Below are positions 6,854 through 13,937 of a stretch of 37,017 nt of DNA, in pieces; the first letter of the stretch is position 1; each line of letters starts with the position of its first letter. The stretch comes from JBIOHP01 sp044449065. GTDB taxonomy: Bacteria; Bacteroidota; Ignavibacteria; UBA10030; SZUA-254. The DNA lies in assembly GCA_044449065.1 (NCBI GenBank), contig JBIOHP010000033.1:1-37017 (forward strand), in the 5' to 3' direction. The notes below the pieces were generated by a model, which did no database searches, was not told the DNA's origin, and saw only the letters and a program-made list of their open reading frames with translations. A program made the translations under genes and the position numbers.

Positions 6854-7837
6854 ATGATTCCCTCAGATTTTTTAAAAACAATCCGTGAAAAAGCAGTCCA
6901 TCTTCATCGTACCATCGTATTGCCGGATGCAAGAGATGAACGCGCTCTTCAAGCGGCGGAAATTCTCACAAAACAGGAAATTGCCAAAATAATCCTTCTT
7001 GGCGATCCGGCTGAGCTCAAAGCCAAAGCCGCCTCGTTGAACATTAAGTTAACCGGCATGAGGATTAGCGAACCAAAATCTTCCGAACATCACCTTGTAT
7101 TCTCACAAAAATTCGCCGAAATCCGGAAATCAAAAGGATTGACGCTGGAAGAAGCCAAAGAAACGATGAAACATCCGCTCTATTTCGGCGCTATGCTCGT
7201 CCGCGAAGGAGCTGCAAACGGAAGCGTTGCGGGTTCCCTCTCCACCACCGGAGACGTCATCCGCGCAGCGATCCAGGTGATCGGTTTGCAGGAAGGAGTG
7301 AGCATAGTCTCCAGTTTTTTCCTGATTATATTTCCGGATAAAATATTTTCCTTCGCGGACAGCGCCGTCGTTCCCGATCCCGACGAAAAACAGCTTGCGG
7401 ATATTGCTATCACGACAGCGATAAATTATGAAAAGCTCATCGGCGAGCAAGCCCGCGTCGCGATGCTCTCATTCTCTACCAAAGGCAGCGCCGATCATCC
7501 GCTGATCGATAAAGTCCGCAATGCCACAGGGCTTGCCAAGACTAAACGACCGGACATCATTCTTGACGGCGAGCTTCAGTTAGACGCCGCCATTGTGCCG
7601 AAGGTGGCAAAATCGAAAGCCCCCGGAAGTCCCATCCAGGGCGATGCAAATGTATTGATATTTCCGAATCTCGATGCGGGAAATATTTCCTACAAAATGG
7701 CGCAGCGGTTGGGCGGAGCGGAAGCGGTCGGTCCTATTGTTCAGGGATTGCGGAAACCGGCATTCGATCTCTCACGCGGTTGCAGCGTAGATGACATTGT
7801 GAATACCGTTGCGATTAATTGCGTGATGGGTAATTGA
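6854..7837 (+). CDS. pta: Phosphate acetyltransferase
   Basis: Interconverts acetyl-CoA and acetyl phosphate in the cytoplasm. With acetate kinase, which is not in the window, it makes ATP from acetyl-CoA or activates acetate. The 327 residues match the short single-domain PTA/PTB family: VLPDARDERALQAAE and ILLGDPAEL at the N-terminus, AANGSVAGSLSTTGDVIRA (~118-136), SFSTKGSADHPL, GELQLDAA and the C-terminal GDANVLIFPNLDAGN ... SRGCSVDDIVNTVAI. There is no P-loop-like regulatory N-terminal domain as in the long E. coli enzyme. It stands alone on the plus strand; no strong ribosome site precedes the ATG. A second, detached copy of its last 24 codons lies 167 bp downstream. Confidence 0.95.
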   Translation: MIPSDFLKTIREKAVHLHRTIVLPDARDERALQAAEILTKQEIAKIILLGDPAELKAKAASLNIKLTGMRISEPKSSEHHLVFSQKFAEIRKSKGLTLEEAKETMKHPLYFGAMLVREGAANGSVAGSLSTTGDVIRAAIQVIGLQEGVSIVSSFFLIIFPDKIFSFADSAVVPDPDEKQLADIAITTAINYEKLIGEQARVAMLSFSTKGSADHPLIDKVRNATGLAKTKRPDIILDGELQLDAAIVPKVAKSKAPGSPIQGDANVLIFPNLDAGNISYKMAQRLGGAEAVGPIVQGLRKPAFDLSRGCSVDDIVNTVAINCVMGN

Positions 7838-7909
7838 GGTTTACAGTGTCTTGGGTCTCAAATTACAGAGAACCCTGAATTTTTATCATTCATTATTTCG
7901 GCGGGTTTA

Positions 7910-7980
7910 TGTACAGCAATCCCGATGTGTCGGGGTTGCTGAAATATTCAACAATCCAGAATCGTCGGGATTGTTGTACA
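7910..7980. repeat. 71-bp palindromic element between two pta 3' ends
   Basis: TGTACAGCAATCCCGA (7910-7925) and TCGGGATTGTTGTACA (7965-7980) are inverted copies matching at 15 of 16 positions. Inside, TCGGGGTTGCTGAA (7930-7943) and TTCAACAATCCAGA (7948-7961) make further half-matches, so the unit can fold as one long cruciform or two small hairpins. It carries no gene. It may be a miniature mobile or REP-like element. It could also terminate pta. Confidence 0.65.
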
Positions 7981-8004
7981 GGGTTTCCTTGAGAATATCG
8001 GATC

Positions 8005-8076
8005 GATCTCTCACGCGGCTGCAGCGTGGATGATATCGTGAATACCGTTGCGATTAATTGCGTGATGGGTAACTAA
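8005..8076 (+). pseudogene. Orphan 3' end of a diverged pta gene
   Basis: These 72 bp encode, in one frame and ending in a stop, exactly the last 23 residues of the upstream Pta (DLSRGCSVDDIVNTVAINCVMGN). Compared with 7766-7837 there are six base differences, and all are synonymous: GGT/GGC, GTA/GTG, GAC/GAT, ATT/ATC, AAT/AAC and TGA/TAA. An in-frame TGA at 7990-7992 shows it is not an expressed gene. It is most easily read as the remnant of a second functional pta allele, left by recombination or by an element that integrated at the gene end. Confidence 0.85.
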
Positions 8077-8092
8077 TCTTCTAATAAATTTA

Positions 8093-9271
8093 TTACGGCG
8101 GACAGATTTTTCCCAAAACCGTTCTCCGTTTCGCACCCGTTGCGCCGATGATGTTGGCAGGAATGCCTTCAACTGCTTCATTCGCAAGAATTGCAAAACA
8201 GATTGCCTCTTTTGCGTCGGAGGAATAACCGAGGTCTTCAAGGGCTGATACCGATACACCGGGAAAGTAATGTTTCAAACCTTCCATCATGTAAGCATTA
8301 TGCACTCCCCCGCCGCTGACCAACAATTCATTGATCCAGGTTTTCTTTTCAACGAACCGTTTGTATGCCTGCGATATTGTGAAGATGGTAAATTCAGTCA
8401 GCGTAGCGATCAGGTCTTCTTTCTTCGTGTTTTTATATTTCCGCAATAGCATTGATACCAATTCTTCACCGAACATTTCTCTACCGGTCGATTTCGGAGG
8501 TTGGGAGCGGAAATATTGCATTTTCATGAGATCGGAAATAATGGGAGGGATGATTTCACCAGTATACGCCGTCGCGCCATTGTTATCGTAATCCTTACGA
8601 TACAATTTTTTCATAAGCGCATCGATAATCATATTTCCCGGTCCGGTATCGAAAGCCATAACGTTGACAACGGTACAATTTTTAGGGAGAATCGTCATAT
8701 TGGCGATACCGCCAATGTTCAGCAGCGCCCGGTTATTTATCCGCGACCGGAACAACAAATAATCCATATACGGCACAAGCGGCGCACCGCTCCCTCCCAC
8801 CGCGACGTCTCCCACGCGAAAATCACCCACCGCCGTTACCCCCGTCAGCTTCGCAATGACCGACGGATCTCCGATCTGCATCGTTGCGGAAACTTTCTTC
8901 CCGAATAATATCATCGGCTGGGGAAGATGCCTGATCGTCTGCCCGTGCGATCCGATAAGATCGATCTTATGAAGCGGAATTCCCGCTTTCCGCGCAATAT
9001 TTTTCGCAGCGTCGGAGAATAACATCCCAATGAGCACGTTCAATCGGGCAATATCATCAAGATTTGCAGTGGATGGATTGGAATTTTTCAATAATAATTT
9101 TTGAAACCCTTTCGGATAGGGAAATGTTGTAAAAGCGAGCTGCCGGAGGCGGGTTGATGTGCCCTTCCCGCGCAATTCAATGAGAACAGCATCGATGCCA
9201 TCGGCAGAAGTACCAGACATTAAGCCGATAACTAATTTCTTTTTATCGGCAGCCAGTGAAGAAGTTTTCAT
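8093..9271 (-). CDS. anmK: Anhydro-N-acetylmuramic acid kinase
   Basis: Cleaves the 1,6-anhydro ring of anhydro-MurNAc released during cell-wall turnover and phosphorylates it to MurNAc-6-phosphate, feeding peptidoglycan recycling. The 392 residues fit the family length. The ATP-binding opening GLMSGTSADGID lies at ~16-27. Further family blocks are LIGSHGQTIRHLP, GDPSVIAKLTGV...DFRVGDVAVGGSGAPLVP, LNIGGIANMT, FDTGPGNMIIDALM and near the end ELLVSGGGVHN. A murQ-type etherase is not seen nearby. It is convergent with pta, its stop lying 16 bp from the orphan pta fragment. The ATG at 9271 gives the usual short N-terminal lead-in. Confidence 0.95.
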   Translation of the reverse strand: MKTSSLAADKKKLVIGLMSGTSADGIDAVLIELRGKGTSTRLRQLAFTTFPYPKGFQKLLLKNSNPSTANLDDIARLNVLIGMLFSDAAKNIARKAGIPLHKIDLIGSHGQTIRHLPQPMILFGKKVSATMQIGDPSVIAKLTGVTAVGDFRVGDVAVGGSGAPLVPYMDYLLFRSRINNRALLNIGGIANMTILPKNCTVVNVMAFDTGPGNMIIDALMKKLYRKDYDNNGATAYTGEIIPPIISDLMKMQYFRSQPPKSTGREMFGEELVSMLLRKYKNTKKEDLIATLTEFTIFTISQAYKRFVEKKTWINELLVSGGGVHNAYMMEGLKHYFPGVSVSALEDLGYSSDAKEAICFAILANEAVEGIPANIIGATGAKRRTVLGKICPP

Positions 9272-9335
9272 TTGTAGATAGTCTGAATAATTTTATATTG
9301 AGTTTAACCTAAAATACAACAAGAACAACGATAAT

Positions 9336-10271
9336 ATGAAATCCGTAAAAACTAAAACATCGCAAACTAAGAAAAACACTCGCACAATAAAACGGAGTGA
9401 GAAACCGGATACCGATCAACCGTTGATCGGCGCGCATGAATCGATTGCGGGAGGCGTGTATACCGCATTCGAACGCGCTGAATCCGTCGGCTGCGCGACT
9501 CTGCAGGTGTTCACAAAAAATTCCAACCAGTGGGCAGCAAAACCGTTGACCGAAGAAGACATTGCAAACTACAAATCTGCCGCCTCGAAATCAACTATCA
9601 AACCGGTGGTCGCGCACGATTCTTACCTCATTAATCTCTGCGCCGTCAGTCCTGAGATTCTGAAAAAATCACGCGAGGCATTCACCGACGAGCTACAAAG
9701 ATGCGAAGCGCTTGGCATCCCCTATCTGAATTTTCATCCCGGGGGACATATGGGAAGAGGGGAAGAAGACGGCATCAAATATATTATCGAATCCCTGAAC
9801 ATCGCCCACGAACAAACAAAAGGTTTTCACGTAAAAAGCGTTATAGAAACAACGGCAGGTCAGGGAACCACCCTCGGATACCGCTTTGAACAATTAAAAG
9901 CAATGATCAATGGCGTTGATGAACCCGAAAGAATGGCTGTTTGCATCGATACTTGCCATATTTTCGCAGCGGGCTACGACATCGCCACGCCGGAAGCGTA
10001 CGAGCGGACGATGAAAGAATTCAGTGATATCATCGGATTTAACAAGTTGGCAGCTATTCACGTGAACGATTCGAAAAAAGGATTGGGCTCAAAAGTCGAT
10101 CGGCATGAGCACATCGGGAAAGGGGCTATCGGAATCGGAGGATTCCGCAATCTCATGAACGACCCAAGATTAAAAAAAATACCAAAAATACTCGAAACCC
10201 CGAAGGGAGAAGACCTCGCGGAAGACCGGATGAATCTTGCCACGCTGCGAAAATTAATCAAGCGCAAATGA
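9336..10271 (+). CDS. nfo: Deoxyribonuclease IV (endonuclease IV, AP endonuclease)
   Basis: Cuts DNA 5' to abasic sites in base-excision repair, using a three-metal zinc centre in a TIM barrel. Visible metal ligands sit in the family blocks: VVAHDSYLINL, NFHPGGHMG, VIETTAGQG, CIDTCHIFAAGYD, IHVNDSKKGLGSKVDRHEHIGKG and the final ILETPKG. The protein (311 residues) is ~30 residues longer than typical because of a Lys/Thr-rich N-terminal tail (residues 1-28) before PLIGAHES. This tail may be disordered and DNA-binding, or the true start may be later, though no better in-frame ATG is visible. It is divergent from anmK with a 64-bp gap. Confidence 0.95.
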   Translation: MKSVKTKTSQTKKNTRTIKRSEKPDTDQPLIGAHESIAGGVYTAFERAESVGCATLQVFTKNSNQWAAKPLTEEDIANYKSAASKSTIKPVVAHDSYLINLCAVSPEILKKSREAFTDELQRCEALGIPYLNFHPGGHMGRGEEDGIKYIIESLNIAHEQTKGFHVKSVIETTAGQGTTLGYRFEQLKAMINGVDEPERMAVCIDTCHIFAAGYDIATPEAYERTMKEFSDIIGFNKLAAIHVNDSKKGLGSKVDRHEHIGKGAIGIGGFRNLMNDPRLKKIPKILETPKGEDLAEDRMNLATLRKLIKRK

Positions 10272-10321
10272 TATTAAATAAAAATCTTTGTAGATTACGG
10301 TATAGTTGAAAATCAACCTGA

Positions 10322-11392
10322 ATGCCAACGACGAAAGAATCCACATTGAAAGAACTCCTTGCCACCTACACCAGAGAAGGGACCCTGTACCGCGCTCTCG
10401 ATGATGGGCGGCTTGAGTGTTTCGCCTGCGGACATCGTTGCAAGATTGGAGAGGGTCGCGATGGAATTTGCAAGGTTCGTTTCAACCGCGGCGGGAAACT
10501 TTATGTCCCGTACGGATACGCCGGGGGCATTCAACTCGACCCGATAGAGAAAAAACCGTTCTTCCACGCACTCCCCGGGAGTACCGCAATGAGTTTCGGG
10601 ATGCTTGGGTGCGATTATCATTGCGCGTATTGCCAGAACTGGATCACCTCGCAAGCATTGCGCGATCCGGACGCAGTCTCGACGCCCGAACTTGTCACTC
10701 CGGAAGATCTCATCGCGTCGGCGTACCGCTTCGGTGCAAGCGTTGTGACAAGCACGTATAACGAGCCGCTCATCACCAGCGAATGGGCAGTCGAAATATT
10801 TAAAGCGGCTAAGCGGTACAATTTCGTGACATCATATGTCTCAAACGGGAACGGCACTCCGGAGGTGATTGATTATATTACTCCATGGATAGATCTTTAT
10901 AAAGTCGATTTGAAGGGATTCAACGACAGGCAGTACCGGACGCTCGGAGGAACGCTCCAGCGTGTGCTCGATACTATTAAACTTCTCTATCAGAAAAAAA
11001 TATGGATCGAAATTGTAACACTCGTCGTTCCGGGTTTCAACGATTCTGATGCCGAACTGCGCGATCTTGCAAAATTCATCGTTTCCGTTTCGCCTGATAT
11101 TCCCTGGCATGTAACCGCATTCCATTCCGATTATAAAATGAGCGAGACAAATAACACCACGGCTCAATCCATCCTTCATGCAAGAGAAATTGGATTATCA
11201 GAGGGTCTCCATTATGTCTACGCAGGAAACGCCCCGGGCAGGGTCGGTGATTCCGAAAACACCCGCTGCCCTTCATGCAACGAATTACTGATCGAACGAT
11301 ACGGGTTTCGGGTAAAACTTAACAACCTCCGCGATGGGCATTGCCCGAAATGTTCCCTGGCAATACCCGGTTTCTGGAAAAAATCAGCATAA
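10322..11392 (+). CDS. amrS: AmmeMemoRadiSam-system radical SAM enzyme
   Basis: A radical S-adenosylmethionine protein of 356 residues. The iron-sulfur binding triad C97-x3-C101-x2-C104 lies in MLGCDYHCAYCQNW. Before it is a cysteine cluster (C33, C36, C40, C50, in CFACGHRC...GIC) and at the C-terminus a second zinc-ribbon-like set (CPSC...CPKC, ~317-345). This arrangement is diagnostic of AmrS, formerly called a pyruvate-formate-lyase-activating-like protein, which usually occurs with AmmA and Memo partners. Neither partner is in this window. The physiological reaction is not established. It follows nfo by 50 bp and may be cotranscribed. Confidence 0.9.
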   Translation: MPTTKESTLKELLATYTREGTLYRALDDGRLECFACGHRCKIGEGRDGICKVRFNRGGKLYVPYGYAGGIQLDPIEKKPFFHALPGSTAMSFGMLGCDYHCAYCQNWITSQALRDPDAVSTPELVTPEDLIASAYRFGASVVTSTYNEPLITSEWAVEIFKAAKRYNFVTSYVSNGNGTPEVIDYITPWIDLYKVDLKGFNDRQYRTLGGTLQRVLDTIKLLYQKKIWIEIVTLVVPGFNDSDAELRDLAKFIVSVSPDIPWHVTAFHSDYKMSETNNTTAQSILHAREIGLSEGLHYVYAGNAPGRVGDSENTRCPSCNELLIERYGFRVKLNNLRDGHCPKCSLAIPGFWKKSA

Positions 11393-11456
11393 AAGTTCGC
11401 AGACAATTTTATGCCGCTGCTGCCAACGACATCGACAACATGTGAAAACTTAAGTT

Positions 11457-11590
11457 TGTCATGCAGGCAAAATTCAATCTTTCACAAAATACATCGATAT
11501 AAGGAGATTCCCCGCCTGAATGAAGAAGTCGGGCAGGCGACGTCCGCCTCCCGTTAAAAAGATGGCGGGAGGCGAACTCAGAATGACTTT
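11457..11590. repeat. Dispersed GTCAT...GGCGGGAGGCG...ATGAC repeat
   Basis: The unit starts with TTTGTCATGC, contains GGAGATTCCCCGCCTGAA, GGGCAGGCGACGTCCGCCTC and GGCGGGAGGCGAACTC, and ends with AATGACTTTT. A closely similar unit lies in the opposite orientation at 21023-21136. The boundary TCAT/ATGA pair and the internal CCGCCTCCCG/CGGGAGGCG stem make it palindromic. The whole 257-bp gap between amrS and the DUF309 gene holds nothing else I can support. Confidence 0.75.
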
Positions 11591-11649
11591 TCACACGGTC
11601 TCAATCCTATTGTGTTTGATAGTTGGTTGAATATTTAGTATTATCTTTC

Positions 11650-12510
11650 ATGAAAACGACTAAAATGCCGGCGAAGAAAAAGCCCGACCAAATCGACCGG
11701 AGTTCAATCAAAGAACTCGAATTGACGATGGACGATTGGAACGATCTCGAGCGAGGCGTGAAGTTATTTAATGCCGGGAATTACTGGCATGCCCATGAAG
11801 CATGGGAAGACGTCTGGAAACGCCGCGAAGAAGACGAGCGATTATTCTTCCAGGGCATCATACAACTTGCGGCGGCTTATCATCACGTCACCACCCATAC
11901 CAGCTATCGGGGCGCGATCAACAATCTCGATAAATCAAAACTTAAGCTTGAAATTTTCGAACCGCGATTTTTGGGGATAGAAATTCAGCCGCTTCTCGAA
12001 TCGATCCGGCAAACGAAAGAGGACCTGGAAGACGTCGGTCAAAAAGAATTCGCGGTATCCGATTCTTATTGGTTGCCGAAAATCCAGTTCCACAAACCAA
12101 AGAACCTCGACCTATCCATTGAACTTTCCATAATCCTGGAAGCCCCGGAATTTTATGAGGGTGTAAAATTATTTAATAACGGCTATTATTGGGAGGCGCA
12201 TGAAACATGGGAAGCGTTCTGGCATGAACATACAGGCGATGCGCGGAACATGGTCCAGGCATTCAGTCAAATGGCGGAAGCGTACAGTTTTACAAAATTG
12301 AACAAGCCCTCGACGGCAAAATATTTATTCGAAAAAGCGATCGGTCACCTTGCAACATATGAATCGAATATTCCGGATATTAACATCGGCTCTCTTATCA
12401 GCATGATGGGCGAAGTGCTCCACCTCATCGAGAGGCAAACGGGCGGGCGTCCTGCCGGTCTGCCATCTGATTTGAAACCGGTGATCAAGATAACCGGGAG
12501 AGAGGAATAG
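11650..12510 (+). CDS. Tandem DUF309 protein
   Basis: A 286-residue protein containing two copies of the DUF309 helical domain, which is normally found singly. Copy 1 (~25-120): GVKLFNAGNYWHAHEAWEDV, then FFQGIIQLAAAYHH. Copy 2 (~165-265): GVKLFNNGYYWEAHETWEAF, then MVQAFSQMAEAYSF. The G-x-Y-W-x-A-H-E-x-W-E motif is intact in both, so the conserved His-Glu and Trp could form two equivalent sites. Function of DUF309 is unknown. The ATG at 11650 is chosen; an upstream TTG at 11623 has no support and an ATG at 11665 is possible. It is convergent with the signalling cluster. Confidence 0.85.
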   Translation: MKTTKMPAKKKPDQIDRSSIKELELTMDDWNDLERGVKLFNAGNYWHAHEAWEDVWKRREEDERLFFQGIIQLAAAYHHVTTHTSYRGAINNLDKSKLKLEIFEPRFLGIEIQPLLESIRQTKEDLEDVGQKEFAVSDSYWLPKIQFHKPKNLDLSIELSIILEAPEFYEGVKLFNNGYYWEAHETWEAFWHEHTGDARNMVQAFSQMAEAYSFTKLNKPSTAKYLFEKAIGHLATYESNIPDINIGSLISMMGEVLHLIERQTGGRPAGLPSDLKPVIKITGREE

Positions 12511-12530
12511 ATTGAGAAGGGTTTAAGGGG

Positions 12531-13937
12531 TCACGATGCGCGAAGTTTCCCAAGAATCGCCTCGTGCTCTTCATCGGAAATTATCAACTCTTTCCGCATA
12601 GCTTCAACATTCTGGGTATCCTCATCTGTGGGTTGTTTCAATTCCAGGAATTTTTGCAGAAGCGCCGTATACACTTCCCTCCGGGCTTCCTGTTCAAACT
12701 CACGGTGCTCCTCATTGCTGATCTGAAAAGAACTTCTGACATTATCGAGCAGCGTGAGCTCAACCGACGATAATGAACCATCGCTCCACGACCGTTTGAG
12801 CAGCCGGCAATACATATCGATGAACGTTTGGTGACCTACCGATCTCATCTCATCCGCATGTTTGGAGAATGCTTTCGCGCGTTCCACTCGAATTTTCTCA
12901 ACGATAGTGTTCGCCTCCTGGTTATTCGCGTCAATCGCCAGGACGTTAAAAATCAATGTAAGAGCTTTATCAAACATGTTGCCGGCCATGGCGGATTTTG
13001 CCTGCTCTAAATATTTTCCAACGACGGCATTTAAAGCGTTCGCTCTCCCTTCATTCATCGCGCTTTCAAGCGCTTTCTCTTCCGCCCTGCGATATGCTTC
13101 ATCAGTCGTATACACCTTATAGAGACGAACGGGCGTTAAAACATTTTTCAACGTCATTTCACCCATATCCTCGGTGTGAAATTCCTCTTTCATCCTGATC
13201 TGATTATACACATCCTGGGAAATACAGATTCCCCCCGCTTCGGCGCGGTCTTGAATCCTCGCCGCGATATTCACCCCGTCGCCGATAATATCTTCTTCCT
13301 GATAGATTACGTCTCCGATATGAATTCCAATCCTGATGAGAATTTTCCGGTCATCAGAATTCTGAGCATTATAACTGCCGATCGCATTCTGGATTGAAAT
13401 GGCGCATTTGACCGCCTGAAAAACGCTGACAAATTCAACCAGAAAAGCGTCGCCGATTGTTTTTATCTCTTCGCCCCCAAACTGTTTGAAGATGGGACGG
13501 AGGACCCTCCGGTGTTTTTCGAGAAGCTGAATGGCAAGAGGTTCATTCTTCTGGGTTAAAGCGGTATAATTCACCATATCGGTGAACATGATCGCCGCCA
13601 ATTTACGCTGGAACTCTCTCTTCACAACCGGAATCGGCATGGCGGATACTTCGTCGTTTGAAACTTCATCAACGTGAGAAATTTTTGGCGCGACCGGCGG
13701 AAGCGGTTCAATAGCGGCCGGTTCGGGTGATTTTTCTTTCAGTCCTTCAAGGATTCTTCCCTTATACGCCATGGCATAGTAGTTATGGGGATCAAGAATC
13801 AATGCCTGCTCGATCTCGACCAGCGCGGCATTGTACTCCAATGCTTTCAACAACCGATCGCCGTTTTTCAAATGTTCGTTGATGCGTTTTTTGCGGTCCG
13901 CATCTTCTTTGGGTGTTATCGGTTTATCAGGCGTCAT
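12531..13937 (-). CDS. Class III adenylyl cyclase with TPR-like N-terminus
   Basis: Predicted to make cyclic AMP. Residues ~18-68 form a TPR-like helical unit (NAALVEIEQALILDPHNYYA). The catalytic domain spans ~110-278: metal ligands D120 (FTDM) and D163 (GDAF), purine-specifying K159 and D216 (seven residues before N223), and transition-state N223 and R227 in GVNIAARIQ. The K/D pair points to ATP rather than GTP as substrate. No membrane helix is present. The C-terminus (~350-468) carries two ~45-residue helical modules with SWSDG...E...L...R and ISNEEH / ISDEEH, also found in the response regulator at 16347-17450. Its start overlaps the stop of the upstream TPR gene (ATGA), so it is translationally coupled to it. 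Confidence 0.9.
   Translation of the reverse strand: MTPDKPITPKEDADRKKRINEHLKNGDRLLKALEYNAALVEIEQALILDPHNYYAMAYKGRILEGLKEKSPEPAAIEPLPPVAPKISHVDEVSNDEVSAMPIPVVKREFQRKLAAIMFTDMVNYTALTQKNEPLAIQLLEKHRRVLRPIFKQFGGEEIKTIGDAFLVEFVSVFQAVKCAISIQNAIGSYNAQNSDDRKILIRIGIHIGDVIYQEEDIIGDGVNIAARIQDRAEAGGICISQDVYNQIRMKEEFHTEDMGEMTLKNVLTPVRLYKVYTTDEAYRRAEEKALESAMNEGRANALNAVVGKYLEQAKSAMAGNMFDKALTLIFNVLAIDANNQEANTIVEKIRVERAKAFSKHADEMRSVGHQTFIDMYCRLLKRSWSDGSLSSVELTLLDNVRSSFQISNEEHREFEQEARREVYTALLQKFLELKQPTDEDTQNVEAMRKELIISDEEHEAILGKLRAS

Noticed and set aside
7851..8033. 60-codon plus-strand frame after pta
   Set aside because: It covers the palindromic element and a shifted frame of the orphan pta end; no coding support.
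12531..13937. Guanylyl cyclase assignment
   Set aside because: K159 and D216 occupy the adenine-specifying positions, so adenylyl cyclase is more likely.
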